A DNA stretch of 64,000 nt from Undaria pinnatifida (GCA_012845835.1 JABAKD010000007.1:9096723-9160722); one strand, 5' to 3'; positions 52,630 to 63,100 are shown, counted from the first letter of the stretch. The notes: a model not told the origin generated them from the sequence alone. Program-made: numbers and translations.

Positions 52630-52714
52630 CCGGTCGCCCTGGTGGTCTTGTGGTGGTTACCCTCGATTACTACTAGCGTTGGTCCCTGAGTTCAATTCCC
52701 AACGTCGTGAGATT
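52630..52714 (+). mobile_element. tRNA-like SINE head, second type
   Basis: CGGTCGCCCTGGTGGTCTTG, TGGTGGTTACCCTCGATTAC, then GTCCCTGAGTTCAATTCCCA. It resembles the SINE-A head (CGGTCGCCCCGGTGGCGTAT). The arms do not close into a full cloverleaf, so I treat it as a SINE head and not a tRNA gene. Confidence 0.65.
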
Positions 52715-52784
52715 TGACTTTATTTGCAAAAATGCAAAAATAAAAAGGATCAACTGCTGAGAGCGCCTAGCAGCGTCGGCAGGA

Positions 52785-52968
52785 ACAACTCGACGCCAGT
52801 CAACGAGGGAAGCAAAGTACTGAAGTACTCTCGATAAAGACGAAGGCACGCACCGAAGTGGGGAGGGGGGAGGAGGGCCCGCTAAATGACCCTGGGTCTG
52901 AGTTACTACTGGGAGGGAGGGCGAGAGTATTGGGAGGACAATAAATGGGATGATGAAAAAAAAAAACT
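52785..52968 (+). mobile_element. SINE-F copy
   Basis: CTCGACGCCAGTCAACGAGG, ATAAAGACGAAGGCACGCAC, ATGACCCTGGGTCTGAGTTA, CAATAAATGGGATGATG followed by A-tail. Confidence 0.85.
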
Positions 52969-53159
52969 CCCGATTTCATATTTACATATTTTTCTCGCGG
53001 AGGCATGAATTGCGTCAGCTCTGATATATTCTATGCGTGTATATTCCACCTGCTGGTTTGTTTGCGATTTTCCCTGATTTTTTTTCCTGCACTTGAAAGT
53101 GCCTGGAGCCTGTCCTGTGACCACGGAGTTGATTATGCGAGTTAATGCGAGAACAACAC

Positions 53160-53220
<61 letters not shown>

Positions 53221-53224
53221 ACAG
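52969..53224 (+). mobile_element. SINE-B copy with (AAC)n tail
   Basis: CTCCCGATTTCATATTTACA, GGAGGCATGAATTGCGTCAG, CCTGGAGCCTGTCCTGTGAC, GCGAGTTAATGCGAGAAC, then about 22 AAC. It directly abuts the tail of the SINE-F copy. Confidence 0.9.
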
Positions 53225-53399
53225 CAATTAACATGGACAGTTTTTTAACCCTTTTAGCAGCGCAGTCCCGACATGGGAACAAAACATTTGGAGTTAAAGC
53301 GGGATAATCTTAGGACTTGAAATTGGTAAAATAGGCGTGCATGGCATATACACACCGCTAGGGGCGCTTCTTTTGGGGGGGGGCGAGCGGGTGGAGGTT

Positions 53400-53535
53400 A
53401 CACAACACACACCGCGACGCGTAAACCGGTGTCGCACCTTGTTGTCTTCATGTCTCCACATTACATCGGTTATTTCTGCCCAACGTCATCATCCTCAGTG
53501 TTCATCACGATTTATCTTACAGAGAGATACAAATC
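53400..53535 (-). repeat. Rep-E copy, diverged
   Basis: TTGTCTTCATGTCTCCACAT, CTGCCCAACGTCATCATCCT, CAGTGTTCATCACG. Confidence 0.65.
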
Positions 53536-53611
53536 CTGTGCTCACACAAGCACAGACAGAGAACCCAAAAAAAAATAATCGCAAATGAACAGAGATAAGC
53601 ATGAGTTACAT

Positions 53612-53712
53612 AAATCGACACACGACGCGTATGAAAATACGTGGAAGTGTGGTGAGCTAAAGCTTTATTTTTCCCCATCCGCCGGAGGATAAATAAATAA
53701 ACAAATAAAAAA
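53612..53712 (+). mobile_element. SINE-D, 5'-truncated
   Basis: ATCGACACACGACGCGTATG, AAAATACGTGGAAGTGTGGT, TTTTTCCCCATCCGCCGGAG, GATAAATAAATAAAC. Only the 3' half is present, typical of incomplete reverse transcription. Confidence 0.85.
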
Positions 53713-53839
53713 ATGAGCAAACGAAAGGTAAGCGTACAAGCTACGGATAGCACATCAAAAGAAGGAGAAAAAAAAAAGTACAGCATTAGTTACTAGTACT
53801 AACAATGAGTTGAATAAAACAAAACATAGTAACAGGGAC

Positions 53840-54045
53840 CGCCGGTAGAAGAGTAGTAATGATAGGGACAGCAGCTCGCGCCATCGCCATCACGGGACAC
53901 GCCAGCTAACGCTGGACACACAGCTAACGCTGGATTGCGAATGCACTCGGGTTGAATTGACACACGACGTGTATGAAAAACGTGGAAGTGTTGTGGTGAG
54001 CTCAAGCTTTATTTTTTTTCCAATCCGCCGGAGGATAAAAAACAA
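53840..54045 (+). mobile_element. SINE-D copy with internal 18-bp duplication
   Basis: GGGACAGCAGCTCGCGCCAT, then ACACGCCAGCTAACGCTGG directly repeated as ACACACAGCTAACGCTGG, then ATTGCGAATGCACTCGGG, and CAATCCGCCGGAGGATAAAA. Confidence 0.85.
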
Positions 54046-55070
54046 AACAAACAAAACACAACAGAACAAAAGAAAGGAAGAGATAAGAAAACGCCAAGCA
54101 GAGAGAAAAAAACAGAAGGAGCTACTATTAATAATACAGTTATAGACCGATGACAATGGAAGGCCGGTAGTTTGGCCAAAAAGTTCGCAGAGTGTTGGGG
54201 GGGGGTTATTTGCTGAAAGATTCCGAGTAACGTCGCCATAGGAAAAAAATGAAAATAATAATAGCGTTTCCTTCTGGCTCTGTTTTTGGTCATGTGGTGC
54301 AACATCAGACCAATTTGTCTATTTTTCATCAAGCCTTGATCAACACTGCCCGCCAAACACGATTGACCTTCGATCTCGAGATAGAGACAACCCATGGTGA
54401 CTCCTCTCCGTTCCGGACAATGCCACAAGAGTGTAAGTGACAGCGCTGAAGAGTTCATCTTGATCCATGCCCTCGTAGGGAGTGAGAGGTTGCTTGTGTT
54501 GTCCTGCGGTCTTCCGTCACAATTCTCCAAAGAAAAAAAAAATCGCCCGTCTAGAGACACGATAGAGATCTGAGTTCTCTACACACCAGCCGCCAATGTT
54601 CAGAGTTCACGACGCTGTCGTTGATTTCGCCGAACGAAATGTGTGGAAAACACGAAATTGCGCCGTGTGTCTTATCCAAGATCTGCTTGAGAAATTCTCA
54701 GGCCGATGTTGGCCAAGATCGCCGCGATAAATCTTTTTTTCCCGGAATTCTGGAAAGTTTCAACAACAAAAAACTACTGAACTGGGTCCACAGGCGACCG
54801 ACCGTTCAGGCAAAGTTTGGCTAGATTCTTCGGGAATTTCAAACCTTTGGCCTTCAATTGTCACCGGTCCAGTACACAGGTATCTTCGCGGGGGGTGAAA
54901 AGTGAATACGAGTCGTACCTAGTTCAGTCTTCTCGCGCCACGACAACGACAGCACAATAAATACATCAGGGCAATTCGCGAAAAAAAACACCGACGCATA
55001 CAAATCATACATACATACGTACAGGACAGGCTCACCATTAGCAGCTCGAATGTACACAATTTTCCTTTCT
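54046..55070. other. Unique-looking stretch, weakly coding, no gene called
   Basis: The longest repeat-free block. Short minus-strand frames such as GMDQDELFSAVTYTLVALSG (near 54420-54475) and VTIEGQRFEIPEESSQTLP (near 54800-54860) have protein-like composition but are interrupted within about 55 codons. Possible decayed gene or unrecognised short exons. Confidence 0.35.
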
Positions 55071-55072
55071 TT

Positions 55073-55240
55073 GTTTATCCCTCGGCGGATGGGGAAAGGT
55101 AAAGCTTAACCCCTTTACAACTGGAAACCCGTTTTTAGGGACAAAATTACCTGCATTTAGAATAGGGAGGGGTTCGGGGGTCTAAAGGGGTTGCTCACCG
55201 CACTTCCCACATGTTTCCATACATGTCCGTATCGTAAACA
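55073..55240 (-). mobile_element. SINE-D copy split by MITE-1
   Basis: CTCGGCGGATGGGGAAAGGT..AAGC ends at 55105 and GCTCACCGCACTTCCCACAT resumes at 55193. Other copies read AAAGCTTTAGCTCACC without interruption. Confidence 0.9.
55106..55192 (+). mobile_element. MITE-1 nested in SINE-D
   Basis: TTAACCCCTTTACAACTGGA to GGGGGTCTAAAGGGGTT inside a SINE-D. The host sequence near the site (CTTTAG) is compatible with a TTA(A)-type target. Confidence 0.9.
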
Positions 55241-55654
55241 AGGTGCTGCTGTACCAGGTATGCAGGAATACGATCGTATGTACGTCCGACTAGACCGCTC
55301 GTGCGTACACAGATAGTACCGGTACATCCAGCCGTACTCTTGTGCTCTGTTAATGGCATAAATACGTGGGCTGGACGTAGTGCTAGTAGTGAGTAGCTTG
55401 AGGCGAAACACTTCGCCGGACAGACGCAACGACTCCCTGGCATTATACGACAAATGATATAAATACTGACAGGTGACAGACAGCCGACCCATGACCCATC
55501 AATATCGTCGAACCCCCCCCCCCTAAAACAGCCGAAAAAAAACTTGGGGCTGACAAAAACGTGGCAGACGCTGGTTGTCCTTGGTATTTGCTGGTGGTAC
55601 AAAACGTGCTCTCAGGTCTCTTCGCAGAAAAAATCCGGTTGGAACACATACGAA
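55241..55654. other. No gene recognised
   Basis: TGCTGCTGTACCAGGTATGC at 55244-55263 places the CTGCTG and CCAGG motifs side by side. No gene. Confidence 0.45.
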
Positions 55655-55858
55655 CTTTTTTTTTTTTTTTTCCTCCGGCGGATGGGGAAAAATAAAGCTC
55701 ACCACACTTCCACGTATTACGTACGCGTCGTGCGTCAATTTAACTCAGTTGCTTTCGCAACCCAACGCTAGCTGGCGCACCCGTCGGATCCCACTGACTG
55801 TAGCGATAGCGTGGGCTGTCCCCATCAGAGGTCTTTCCTCTTTACGCTAGTAGGACAG
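55655..55858 (-). mobile_element. SINE-D copy
   Basis: T-run, CCTCCGGCGGATGGGG, ACCACACTTCCACGTATTAC, AACGCTAGCTGGCGCACCCG, GGGCTGTCCCCATCAGAGG. Confidence 0.9.
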
Positions 55859-56304
55859 AGTGAAAAACACAACAAAACCACCCACGCTTTTTATTTTACC
55901 CTCGCCGTTTTGGCACCTCACTGACCTGCCTCAATACACTTCCGTGCAATATGATACATCGCTACCGGTAGGCACTCATCACTGTTCACAGCCTACACAC
56001 TGCTTTGCCCTGTACAGCGATAAAAACCGAAACGAGATTTGAGCGAGGGCGTAGCAAAAAGAGTACCAGGTACGTATTATATACGCGGCGCACGCCGTAT
56101 GGTGCGATGGCCGCCCCCCCATGTTTCAAGTATCGTATATTAAGTAAGGGGGCAGAGACGTAAAAAAGTTGCCTGTTGCGGTTTCAGAAGCATACGTGTC
56201 GGAAACTACGAAAATCATGGATTTTTCGGATTTTTCGGATTTTTCGTCACAGATGATAAATGTCATACCTGTACCAGGTATGTACCATCGTTACCGTTGC
56301 CCTC

Positions 56305-56612
56305 GCCATTTTTTTCGTTTTCACACGTCTACTTTCCGGCTTCCGGACAAGCCGTGGTCACAGGTGTCGCCCCTTCTCCCCCCCCCGGTTCTCATCTTTA
56401 ATTTCACCACGGATAGGGTTCAGCAGTCCCACTGCTCGTCGATTTTCATCGAGTGTTGCTAACCCACGCTCTCGCGCTTTCCACAAATTAATCTGTGCAC
56501 CAGAAGAAGTCCGTACGAAATCATACGAGAGTGGATTCGAACTCACGAAACTGACCTATTATACCAGGCTCGAGGATAACCTGGTACGACACCGGGGCGA
56601 CCGGCGCGCCAT
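56305..56612 (-). mobile_element. SINE-A, full-length copy with tRNA-like head
   Basis: Read on the minus strand: CCCCGGTGTCGTACCAGGTT (A-box region), GTGAGTTCGAATCCACTCTC (B-box region), GAAAGCGCGAGAGCGTGGGT, GCAGTGGGACTGCTGAACCC, GACACCTGTGACCACGGCTT, GGAAAGTAGACGTGTGAAAA. The best reference copy, about 300 bp. Confidence 0.92.
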
Positions 56613-56790
56613 TATCGTCCACCAATCAATGCAAAGATGTCGATTGGCGGCACTACTGTTGATATTTTATACGGGACAACCGTCAAGGACCGCTCAATAC
56701 TAAAACCAGTATATTACATATAACGAGGCCTTGACGGGACAAAGCTAGACCGGCAACCGACATCTTCGCTTAGAGTGGGTACTTCGATTT
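56613..56790. repeat. Relative of 41945-42185
   Basis: CAATGCAAAGATGTCGATTG, ACAACCGTCAAGG, AGGCCTTGACGGGACAAAGC and CGACATCTTCGC. CCGTCAAGG and CCTTGACGG are inverted. Confidence 0.5.
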
Positions 56791-57290
56791 AACGCCTTGG
56801 TAACTGGAAACGCGTTTTCGGGGGGAAATTACTTGGAAGTAGTATTGGGGGATGCTCTAACGTGGCTTAACGCCTATACAATCGGAAACCCTTTTTAGGG
56901 CTGTTCTTTTGGAATTAGTGTGAGGGGAATCTGGGGGCTCTAACAGGGGTTAAGAGCACCCGAGTTAAGAGCATGGTTAACCCCTTTACTATTGGAAACC
57001 CGTTTCGGGGACAACTCATGTGGAGTTAGTGTAGCGAGGGGTCTGGGGCCCTAAAAGGGGATAAGAGCACCCGAGCTAAGACCATGATTAACCCCTTTAC
57101 AATTGGAAACCCGTTTTCGGGGACAACTTATGTTAGTGTAGGGAGGGGGTCTATGGCTCTAAAAGGGGATAAGAGCACCCGAGTTAAGAGCATAGTTGAC
57201 CCCTTTACAATTGGAAACCCGTTTTCGGGGACAACTTATTTGGATTTAGTGTAGCGAGGGGGTCTGGGGCTCCAAAGGTCAACTACGCAT
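56791..57290 (+). repeat. MITE-1 tandem array, five units
   Basis: TTAACCCCTTTACAATTGGA-type starts at about 56791, 56873, 56976, 57087 and 57195. The last units are joined by a fixed spacer GATAAGAGCACCCGAGTTAA, giving a 107-111 bp period. The spacer is not part of dispersed MITE-1, so the array grew by duplication. Confidence 0.9.
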
Positions 57291-57712
57291 GTCCCGCCAC
57301 ACTAAAGGCTGGGTAGTTTCCCACTACAGATAAGAGCATTTGTAGCGAAAGAGCGCATGTTTCGGATAGTCACGGCGCGCTCTTAAACCGGCGTACCCAC
57401 TGCAACTGAGGCATTGCAACGGGGTACGTCCTTACGGTCTCCGTTCAAGGAAAATCGAATGCATCCCATGCCTACTGAATACCGAAGAGCTTCTGTCATG
57501 CGTCACTAGCCCCAGCGGAGTCTGAAGATATATCTGTTGCCTCGGGGGCTTGGCTTGGTCAGCTAAGAGCAAAAAAGAAGAAAAAAAAAAAAACATCAAC
57601 AGGGGCTTCCACTAGCCAGAAAAGTCAACAAATGCGAATAGAAGGGGTTTCCACTCCATAGTTGTAGTGCAAAAAAAGCCAGGTTTGACCCGAAGGTAGA
57701 AGAACGATCCAG
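57291..57712. other. No gene recognised
   Basis: Contains an A-run near 57580. No repeat or gene supported. Confidence 0.45.
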
Positions 57713-57713
57713 C

Positions 57714-57745
<32 letters not shown>

Positions 57746-57746
57746 A
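57713..57746. repeat. (AAC)n microsatellite
   Basis: About eleven AAC triplets. Unlike the others, it has no SINE-B sequence next to it. Confidence 0.9.
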
Positions 57747-58034
57747 GAGTGTATCCTGATTGGTCGGAGACTGGCTGTTTCGGTGGCCCGGTGGGTTGTT
57801 TCGGGGAAAAAAAAACGCCACAAAAGCACATCTACGGAGGAAGCCAGCAACGCGACCGCCCCTGCCGACCTCGAACTCCAGGGGGTTGCTTACGTTAGGT
57901 AGGCTCAGGTAGACCGTCGCTGTTTTTAACACCGAGCCCCCCGAAGAAATTTCGGTTGGTAGGGTTAGCTCTGGCGTTAGGTTAGCCATGCCACGTTAGA
58001 CAGACCCGAAGCTCGACACTGAAGCTCTCACCAC

Positions 58035-58395
58035 ACGCGTTCCCCCAAAAATGGTTGAGGGCAGGGTATGGAGGTGGGCTCAGCGTGGCGTTGGATGCGC
58101 CTGGGACGAAGTTTAATATTGAAGGTGACCACCGGTGTCCAAGGCATGGGTTGGGGTTCGGACAGCCTGAGGTGGGGTGGGTGAGTCTGGGACGAAGCCA
58201 AATGTTGCGTGCAAGTTGACCACGGGTGTCTCCACGCCCCTTTCGACCTTGAGCCAAGATCAGGTTAGGGTTAGGGATAATTCTCGGGTAGGGTTGGTCG
58301 AGACCCACCTTCAACATTGAAGTTGACCACAGGTATCCCGCACGGCGTCAGTCGGGGCAGCAGGTCAGGACTGAAGTTGAGCGCAGGCTCCTTCA
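58035..58395. repeat. About 100-bp tandem repeat, three to four diverged units
   Basis: CTGGGACGAAG, TTAATATTGAAGGTGACCAC and CGGGTGTC-type phrases recur near 58105, 58190 and 58310, with a fourth partial unit near 58365. AGGTTAGGGTTAGGG lies at 58262. Confidence 0.75.
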
Positions 58396-58734
58396 GGAGG
58401 TGTTTTGCAGGGGCGTCCCGCAATTACCAAGGGGGGGCCATGGTAAGGGTCTAGATTAACATCTCGACGGGGTCTCGAACAAAGGTGGCGTTGCTGCAAC
58501 TCGTAGTTTAGGGTCCGCACGTACATAGGAACCAACCGTAGAAAAAAAATCGTGCAACAACAGCAGTTTGTTATGATGTTTCGGTACAAAATTACGGGGG
58601 GGAACGCTAATTGCACGCCGGGTGTGACATGCAAACCTAACTCTGTAAATATAAGACCTGTTTGCGATTCAAATTATTATCCTTTCGGGAGCGCTGTACG
58701 ACAGCGACCGAAAACGACACCCAACCTCCATCCT

Positions 58735-58925
58735 TGTTTTTTTTTTTTCATCCTCCGTCGGATGTGGAAAAATAAAGCGTTACGTAGCTCACCACACGTT
58801 CACGTATTTTCATACGCGTCGTGTACCGCTTTAACTCAGTTGCTTTCGCAGCCCAACGCTAGCTGGCACACCCTTCGGATCCCATTGTAGGTATAGCGTG
58901 AGCTGTCCCTATCAGTGGTCTTCGT
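58735..58925 (-). mobile_element. SINE-D copy
   Basis: T-run, CATCCTCCGTCGGATG, CACGTATTTTCATACGCGTC, CCCAACGCTAGCTGGCACAC, GTGAGCTGTCCCTATCAGTG. Confidence 0.9.
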
Positions 58926-59795
58926 TACAAACCTCGACCCTAACCCAAGCCGAAGGCTACGACCCTTCGCACGGCTTCGCTGCGTGATTTGGTCCAATAA
59001 AAATGTGCGGACCAACCCAAAAAAAAACGTACGCTGTTCTTCTCGCACTGCTATGTACCTGATATTTAATGAAGATTGAAGAACGTCAGCTTGTATTTTT
59101 TGGGGGTTTCAGAACGCGGAGGAATCTATCAGGTACCTGTACACTTGCATTACTTGTACTAGTGTACTGGAGCAGCGTGCCAAGCTGAGGCAGAGTTAGG
59201 GCAGAGCGTGGAAGCGTGCGAAACATAATTTGCATACGAACCCGGCATGCAATTCGGGCTCGCCCATTATCCGGTGTGTTGAAGCGTAGTTGTTTGAACG
59301 TTTCTTCATGGGTGAAAGCAACTCAATATCGTTACATGTCCATGCGTTATCTATTACCAGGTACAGGTACGGTACAACACGCTCGCCGGCAGTGGTTTTC
59401 ACCGTGCTTCCGCTGGGGAAAGAGAACTCCCCCCAGTCCCCCTTGCGCTTGTGTTTGTTTCTGATTATTCTCTACACCCATATTTGCTGCGTATGGTGGT
59501 CAACATACTTCGTCATGTTTTCGCTTTTTCCCCCGAGTTAACTCCCAACAAGCAGTTTGGAGAGGCAAGGAAATCGGCGACGATCATCGTGAAGTTCTCG
59601 ACCGAGTTCCAAATTTTAGAACCTCATAATCAGGTTTCCGACACAAACAGCAAGTTCGAAGGAGTGATGTAATCATACGTGCCCCCACAAACAAACGTGG
59701 GTGCAGTTGGGAAAAAGGTTAGCTTTCCAACTCCTATATTTTTTTTAACTCCAAGTGATTTGCCCCATGTCGGGAGTGCGGTGCTAAAAGCGTAA
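58926..59795. other. No gene recognised
   Basis: Unique-looking sequence. ATTACCAGGTACAGGTACGG lies at 59353. Short frames only. Confidence 0.45.
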
Positions 59796-60190
59796 CCGCC
59801 TTTACAACTGGAAACCCGTTTTCGGGCAAATGTTGCTTGGAATTAGTATGGAGAGAAGTTTTGGGGTTCTACAGAGCTTATAAGCCTGCTCTAGATTAGC
59901 ATAGATAGGGGTTTTGGGGTTCTAAATGGGTTGTGTGCGGTGCTAAAAGCGTAAACGCCTTTACAACTGGAAACCCGTTTTCGGGCAAACATTACTTGGA
60001 ATTAGTATGAAGAGGGGTTTTGGGGTTCTAAAAGGCTTAAAGCCTGCTCTACATTAGCATAGAGAAGGGTTTTGGGGTACTACTTGGGTTATTAAGCCTG
60101 CTCTAGATTAGTATAGAGAGGGGTTTTGGGGTGCTTAAGGGGTTATAAGCCTGCTCTAGGGGCTTATAACCCCAACACCCCTCCCTGTAC
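59796..60190 (+). repeat. MITE-1-derived tandem array
   Basis: GTAACCGCCTTTACAACTGG and GTAAACGCCTTTACAACTGG start two fuller units (59796 and 59950). Several half-units AGCCTGCTCTAGATTAGCAT..GGGGTTTTGGGGTTCTA follow at about 59885, 60048, 60095 and 60145. Confidence 0.85.
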
Positions 60191-60252
60191 TACAGATAGG
60201 GGTCCCCCAATAAGGCGGTCAGAGAAAGCCGGCATCACGATAGAAAGCGGTC
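60188..60252. repeat. Rep-G end fragment
   Basis: ATAGGGGTCCCCCAATAAGG then CGGTCAGAGAAAG. Confidence 0.7.
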
Positions 60253-60740
60253 AAGACGAGTGTCGACCTTGAAATGTATCGAACTCACAGCTGACGCATA
60301 CGACACGACATACATCACACACAGCTTGCAAAGATGAGTTTCGACATAATCTTCGATCTCACAGCTGGGGTATATTTTTATTTTTTTAATTTATATATAT
60401 ATACGGAGTATATCCAGTCACCGACCTGTTATCCTTCACGAGGGTACACACACCCCGTAACACGCGCGATCGAAGTATCGCACGCAGCTTGCAAAGCTGA
60501 GTTTTGATTAACAAAAAAAATTTGGTCGATCTTTCAGCTTAAGTGTTTGTTTCATTTTTCCAATATATATATACATATATCCTTAATGAGGACAGCAACA
60601 CAGGCAGTAATACGCGCGATCGGGGAGTACCCAACACAGCTTGCAAGCTGAGTTTCGACGAAATCATAATCTTCGATTTCACAGCTGGAGTGCATTTATA
60701 ATTTAATACTCCGAGTATTTTTTATGATATAAATATATAT
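60253..60740 (+). repeat. Three Rep-C copies in a row
   Basis: Copies at about 60253-60385, 60410-60560 and 60580-60725, each ending in an AT-rich tail (TATATATATACGG, ATATATATACATAT, AATATATATTTAG). The middle copy has the diverged GAGTTTTGATTAAC form seen at 50340-50400. Confidence 0.85.
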
Positions 60741-60837
60741 TTAGAACAGTTTCATAAAGTCATGAAACCGCTGGGCGTCTTGGCACGACCATGTGCATGT
60801 GTGACTGGAACTGCACTCATACCCAGACATGAATAAA

Positions 60838-60906
60838 GTGCCTGTCCCCCAGAAGGCGGTCGTATCGCTTTGGTCCACCACCGCCTTGCCCGGAGACCCC
60901 TATTGC
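60838..60906. repeat. Short Rep-G element
   Basis: GTCCCCCAGAAGGCGGTCGT and ACCGCCTTGCCCGGAGACCC face each other over about 65 bp. Confidence 0.7.
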
Positions 60907-61104
60907 AAATTTCCAATTGGCCAATTGGCAATTTCTAGTAATATGTTTCCAGTTCCAAGTTCTTAAGGGTCGAGGACGAACGCGATGACGCAGGCGGCGT
61001 TACAGTCCGTTGTCAGCCCGCAGGGGGCCATAAAAAACATACCCGCGGGGGAAGAAAAATATAATTCCGTCGCACATTATCTGATGCTCTGGTACCTGAT
61101 ACCG

Positions 61105-61158
61105 CGAGTTAATGTGAGAACAACGACAATAACAACAACGACAACAACAACAACAACG

Positions 61159-61243
<85 letters not shown>

Positions 61244-61267
61244 AAACAACAACAACAAAAACAACAA

Positions 61268-61327
<60 letters not shown>

Positions 61328-61330
61328 CCA
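61105..61330 (+). repeat. SINE-B 3' stub with long (AAC)n
   Basis: GCGAGTTAATGTGAGAAC is followed by about 68 AAC triplets with GAC, AAT and AAA interruptions. The long Thr/Val/Leu/Cys frames are artefacts. Confidence 0.9.
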
Positions 61331-61339
61331 CCACCCGTG

Positions 61340-61384
61340 TGTGTGTGTGTGTTCTTCACATTAAACCGTTCTTCTACTCGTCGA
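61340..61384 (-). repeat. Rep-E fragment next to the AAC array
   Basis: GTGTGTGTTCTTCACATTAA and ACCGTTCTTCTACTCGTCG. Confidence 0.7.
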
Positions 61385-61429
61385 CACCGCCGTACGACTC
61401 TTTGGTTGAAATACCTGGTGCACAATTCG

Positions 61430-61612
61430 CGACGCGAGTCGACGAGGGAAGAAAATGCTGAATTATTCTGGCGATGGAAACGAACGCACGTACAGCCGTC
61501 GTGGTGGGTAGGGAGCAGGAGGGTCCGCTATGTGACCGCAGACCTGAGCCACAGCTGTTGGAGGGAGCACGAGAGTAGTGCGAGGATAATAAATGCGTTT
61601 CAAGAAGAAAAA
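61430..61612 (+). mobile_element. SINE-F copy
   Basis: CAATTCGCGACGCGAGTCGA, CGAGGGAAGAAAATGCTG, GGTCCGCTATGTGACCGCAG, CACGAGAGTAGTGCGAGGAT, AATAAATGCG, A-rich tail. Confidence 0.85.
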
Positions 61613-61677
61613 CAACAACAAACAGCAACAGAGTGACCAGGGGAGCCTGAAAAAAAATCTCACCCACGTATTTTTTT

Positions 61678-61762
61678 TTAACCCCTTTACAGCTGGAACC
61701 CCTTTTTGGGGACAAAATTACTTGTAATTAGTATGGGGTGTTGGGGGCTCTAAAAGGGGGGC
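61678..61762 (+). mobile_element. MITE-1 copy
   Basis: TTAACCCCTTTACAGCTGGA to GGGGGCTCTAAAAGGGG, preceded by a T-run. Confidence 0.85.
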
Positions 61763-61813
61763 CAGACAGGGGGGGGGGGCGTTCTAAACCCAAATGAAAA
61801 AAAAGTGTAGCTT

Positions 61814-61856
61814 TTTTTTTTTTTTCATCCTCCGGCGGATGGGGAAAAATAAAGTT
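61814..61856 (-). mobile_element. SINE-D, extreme 5' truncation
   Basis: Only T-run, CATCCTCCGGCGGATGGGG and AAAAATAAAG remain: the last roughly 40 bp of the element. Confidence 0.85.
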
Positions 61857-61864
61857 GTACCAGT

Positions 61865-62110
61865 AGCATTTTCGATTTTCGAGCGTCTGGTATGTTTACT
61901 TCAAGTGGTGGCGTTGACTTTTTGACGTCTTGGCCCTGGGAAAAAGAACCCTGAACATACACCAGGTATATATTAATGCTAACATTTTCATAGAGTATCT
62001 GGTATGTTTACTGCAGTCGCGTTGACCCTGGGTACGTGCGCAACATCCTGCACAAAAAAGTAACGCCAGCATTTTCAAACGATGTCTGGTATGCTATATT
62101 AGGTGTTGGC
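61865..62110. repeat. 85-115 bp tandem repeat, three units
   Basis: AGCATTTTCGATTTTCGAGC, AACATTTTCATAGAGTATC and AGCATTTTCAAACGATGTC each lead to TCTGGTATG..TA and GCGTTGAC or GGTGTTGG. Units start near 61867, 61981 and 62067. Confidence 0.8.
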
Positions 62111-62219
62111 GGTCTGGTACATACAATAAATAAGACGGAGTGTCCGACGTGTTGACTGCTGCGGGTGGCATTGCATGACCAAATCACCAAATCACCTTGT
62201 CGTAATACATCATATTTGC

Positions 62220-62385
62220 GATGTGTTTCTCCGTCTCGTAGTTTGTGACCACAGAGCTCGTCTCTCTCGACGCGTCTCTCCAGAGGCATCGGCGCGGACA
62301 CTGGTTGTGCTTGATGTAGATGGGTGCGAACATCAGCTTGAAAGCGAAGAACACAAACAGCAGTGGTGGGTTTTCAGGTGTCTAC
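62220..62385 (+). repeat. Rep-E copy (type 2)
   Basis: TTCTCCGTCTCGTAGTTTGT, GACCACAGAGCTCGTC, GAGGCATCGGCGCGGACACT, GTTGTGCTTGATGTAGATGG. Confidence 0.8.
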
Positions 62386-62429
62386 GGGCATACCAAAAAA
62401 AAAGGGAATGCCTCTTGTGTTTGTGGTGG

Positions 62430-62535
62430 TGTGTGTTATCTTCACATGAAATCGGTATTTCTACCCAACGACCTCAGTACACCCAGTGCCGTGCCGATTC
62501 TTCATTCATCCTCGCGAGAGATGCAAATTCTGCGA
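62430..62535 (-). repeat. Rep-E copy
   Basis: TGTTATCTTCACATGAAATC, CTACCCAACGACCTCAGTAC, CAGTGCCGTGCCGATTCTTC. Confidence 0.8.
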
Positions 62536-62724
62536 AAAAATCATGCACACATCGGTGCGCATGTAAGACACGCACGCACACCTACCTACCTATCTTACTC
62601 TCGCACACTCGTGTGCAAGGTCGACTTGTTGTGCGCATGCGCATGGTACGGTCTGCCATAGGAAAAGGGGGAAAAGGCGACCCCTTCAGGGCGCAAAAAA
62701 ATATATGCAGCCTTAGAAACCCCT

Positions 62725-62729
62725 GACGG

Positions 62730-62781
<52 letters not shown>

Positions 62782-62858
62782 ATCACATTAACTCCCACAA
62801 TCAAGTCCGTGGTCACAGGGAAGGCTCCAGTCACTCTGGAGCTGAGGAAAACATAAGT
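62725..62858 (-). mobile_element. SINE-B 3' part with (GTT)n
   Basis: About 17 GTT, then TATCACATTAACTCCCACAA, TCAAGTCCGTGGTCACAGGG, CTCCAGTCACTCTGGAGCTG. Confidence 0.9.
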
Positions 62859-62985
62859 CGTGCACCACTACCCAAAGTCCTGATTTGTATATGTACACAC
62901 CCTTATCCCACCCCCTGTGACATTCGGGCTAGGTTAGGGCTTAGGCTTCTCGTCGGGTTGACTCTGGTACCAGGTATATCAGTTC
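62859..62985 (+). repeat. Rep-K copy
   Basis: CATAAGTCGTGCACCACTAC, CCTTATCCCACCCCCTGTG, GGCTAGGTTAGGGCTTAGGC, CTGGTACCAGGTATATC. It directly follows SINE-B. Confidence 0.8.
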
Positions 62986-63002
62986 ATCACTACTGCTAAT
63001 GC

Positions 63003-63100
63003 TGTAGCTGTACAAAATAGAGGTGCGTACATTTTTTTGGGAACTGCTACTGCCGTAGCAGTACATTAAATAGAGGTGCGTACATTTCTTGGGGAACAAA
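63003..63100. repeat. About 50-bp tandem duplication
   Basis: TAGAGGTGCGTACATTT.TTGGGAAC occurs twice (63020 and 63071), each preceded by a GCTGTAGCTGTAC or GCCGTAGCAGTAC phrase. Confidence 0.85.

Noticed and set aside
54009-54560. 183-codon minus-strand frame
   Set aside because: It overlaps the A/T-rich tail of a SINE-D copy, the composition switches midway, and there is no domain. A competing short frame looks more protein-like but stops within about 55 codons.
61000-61461. 158-codon Thr-rich and 141-codon Cys-rich frames
   Set aside because: Frames through the 61.1-61.3 kb AAC array.
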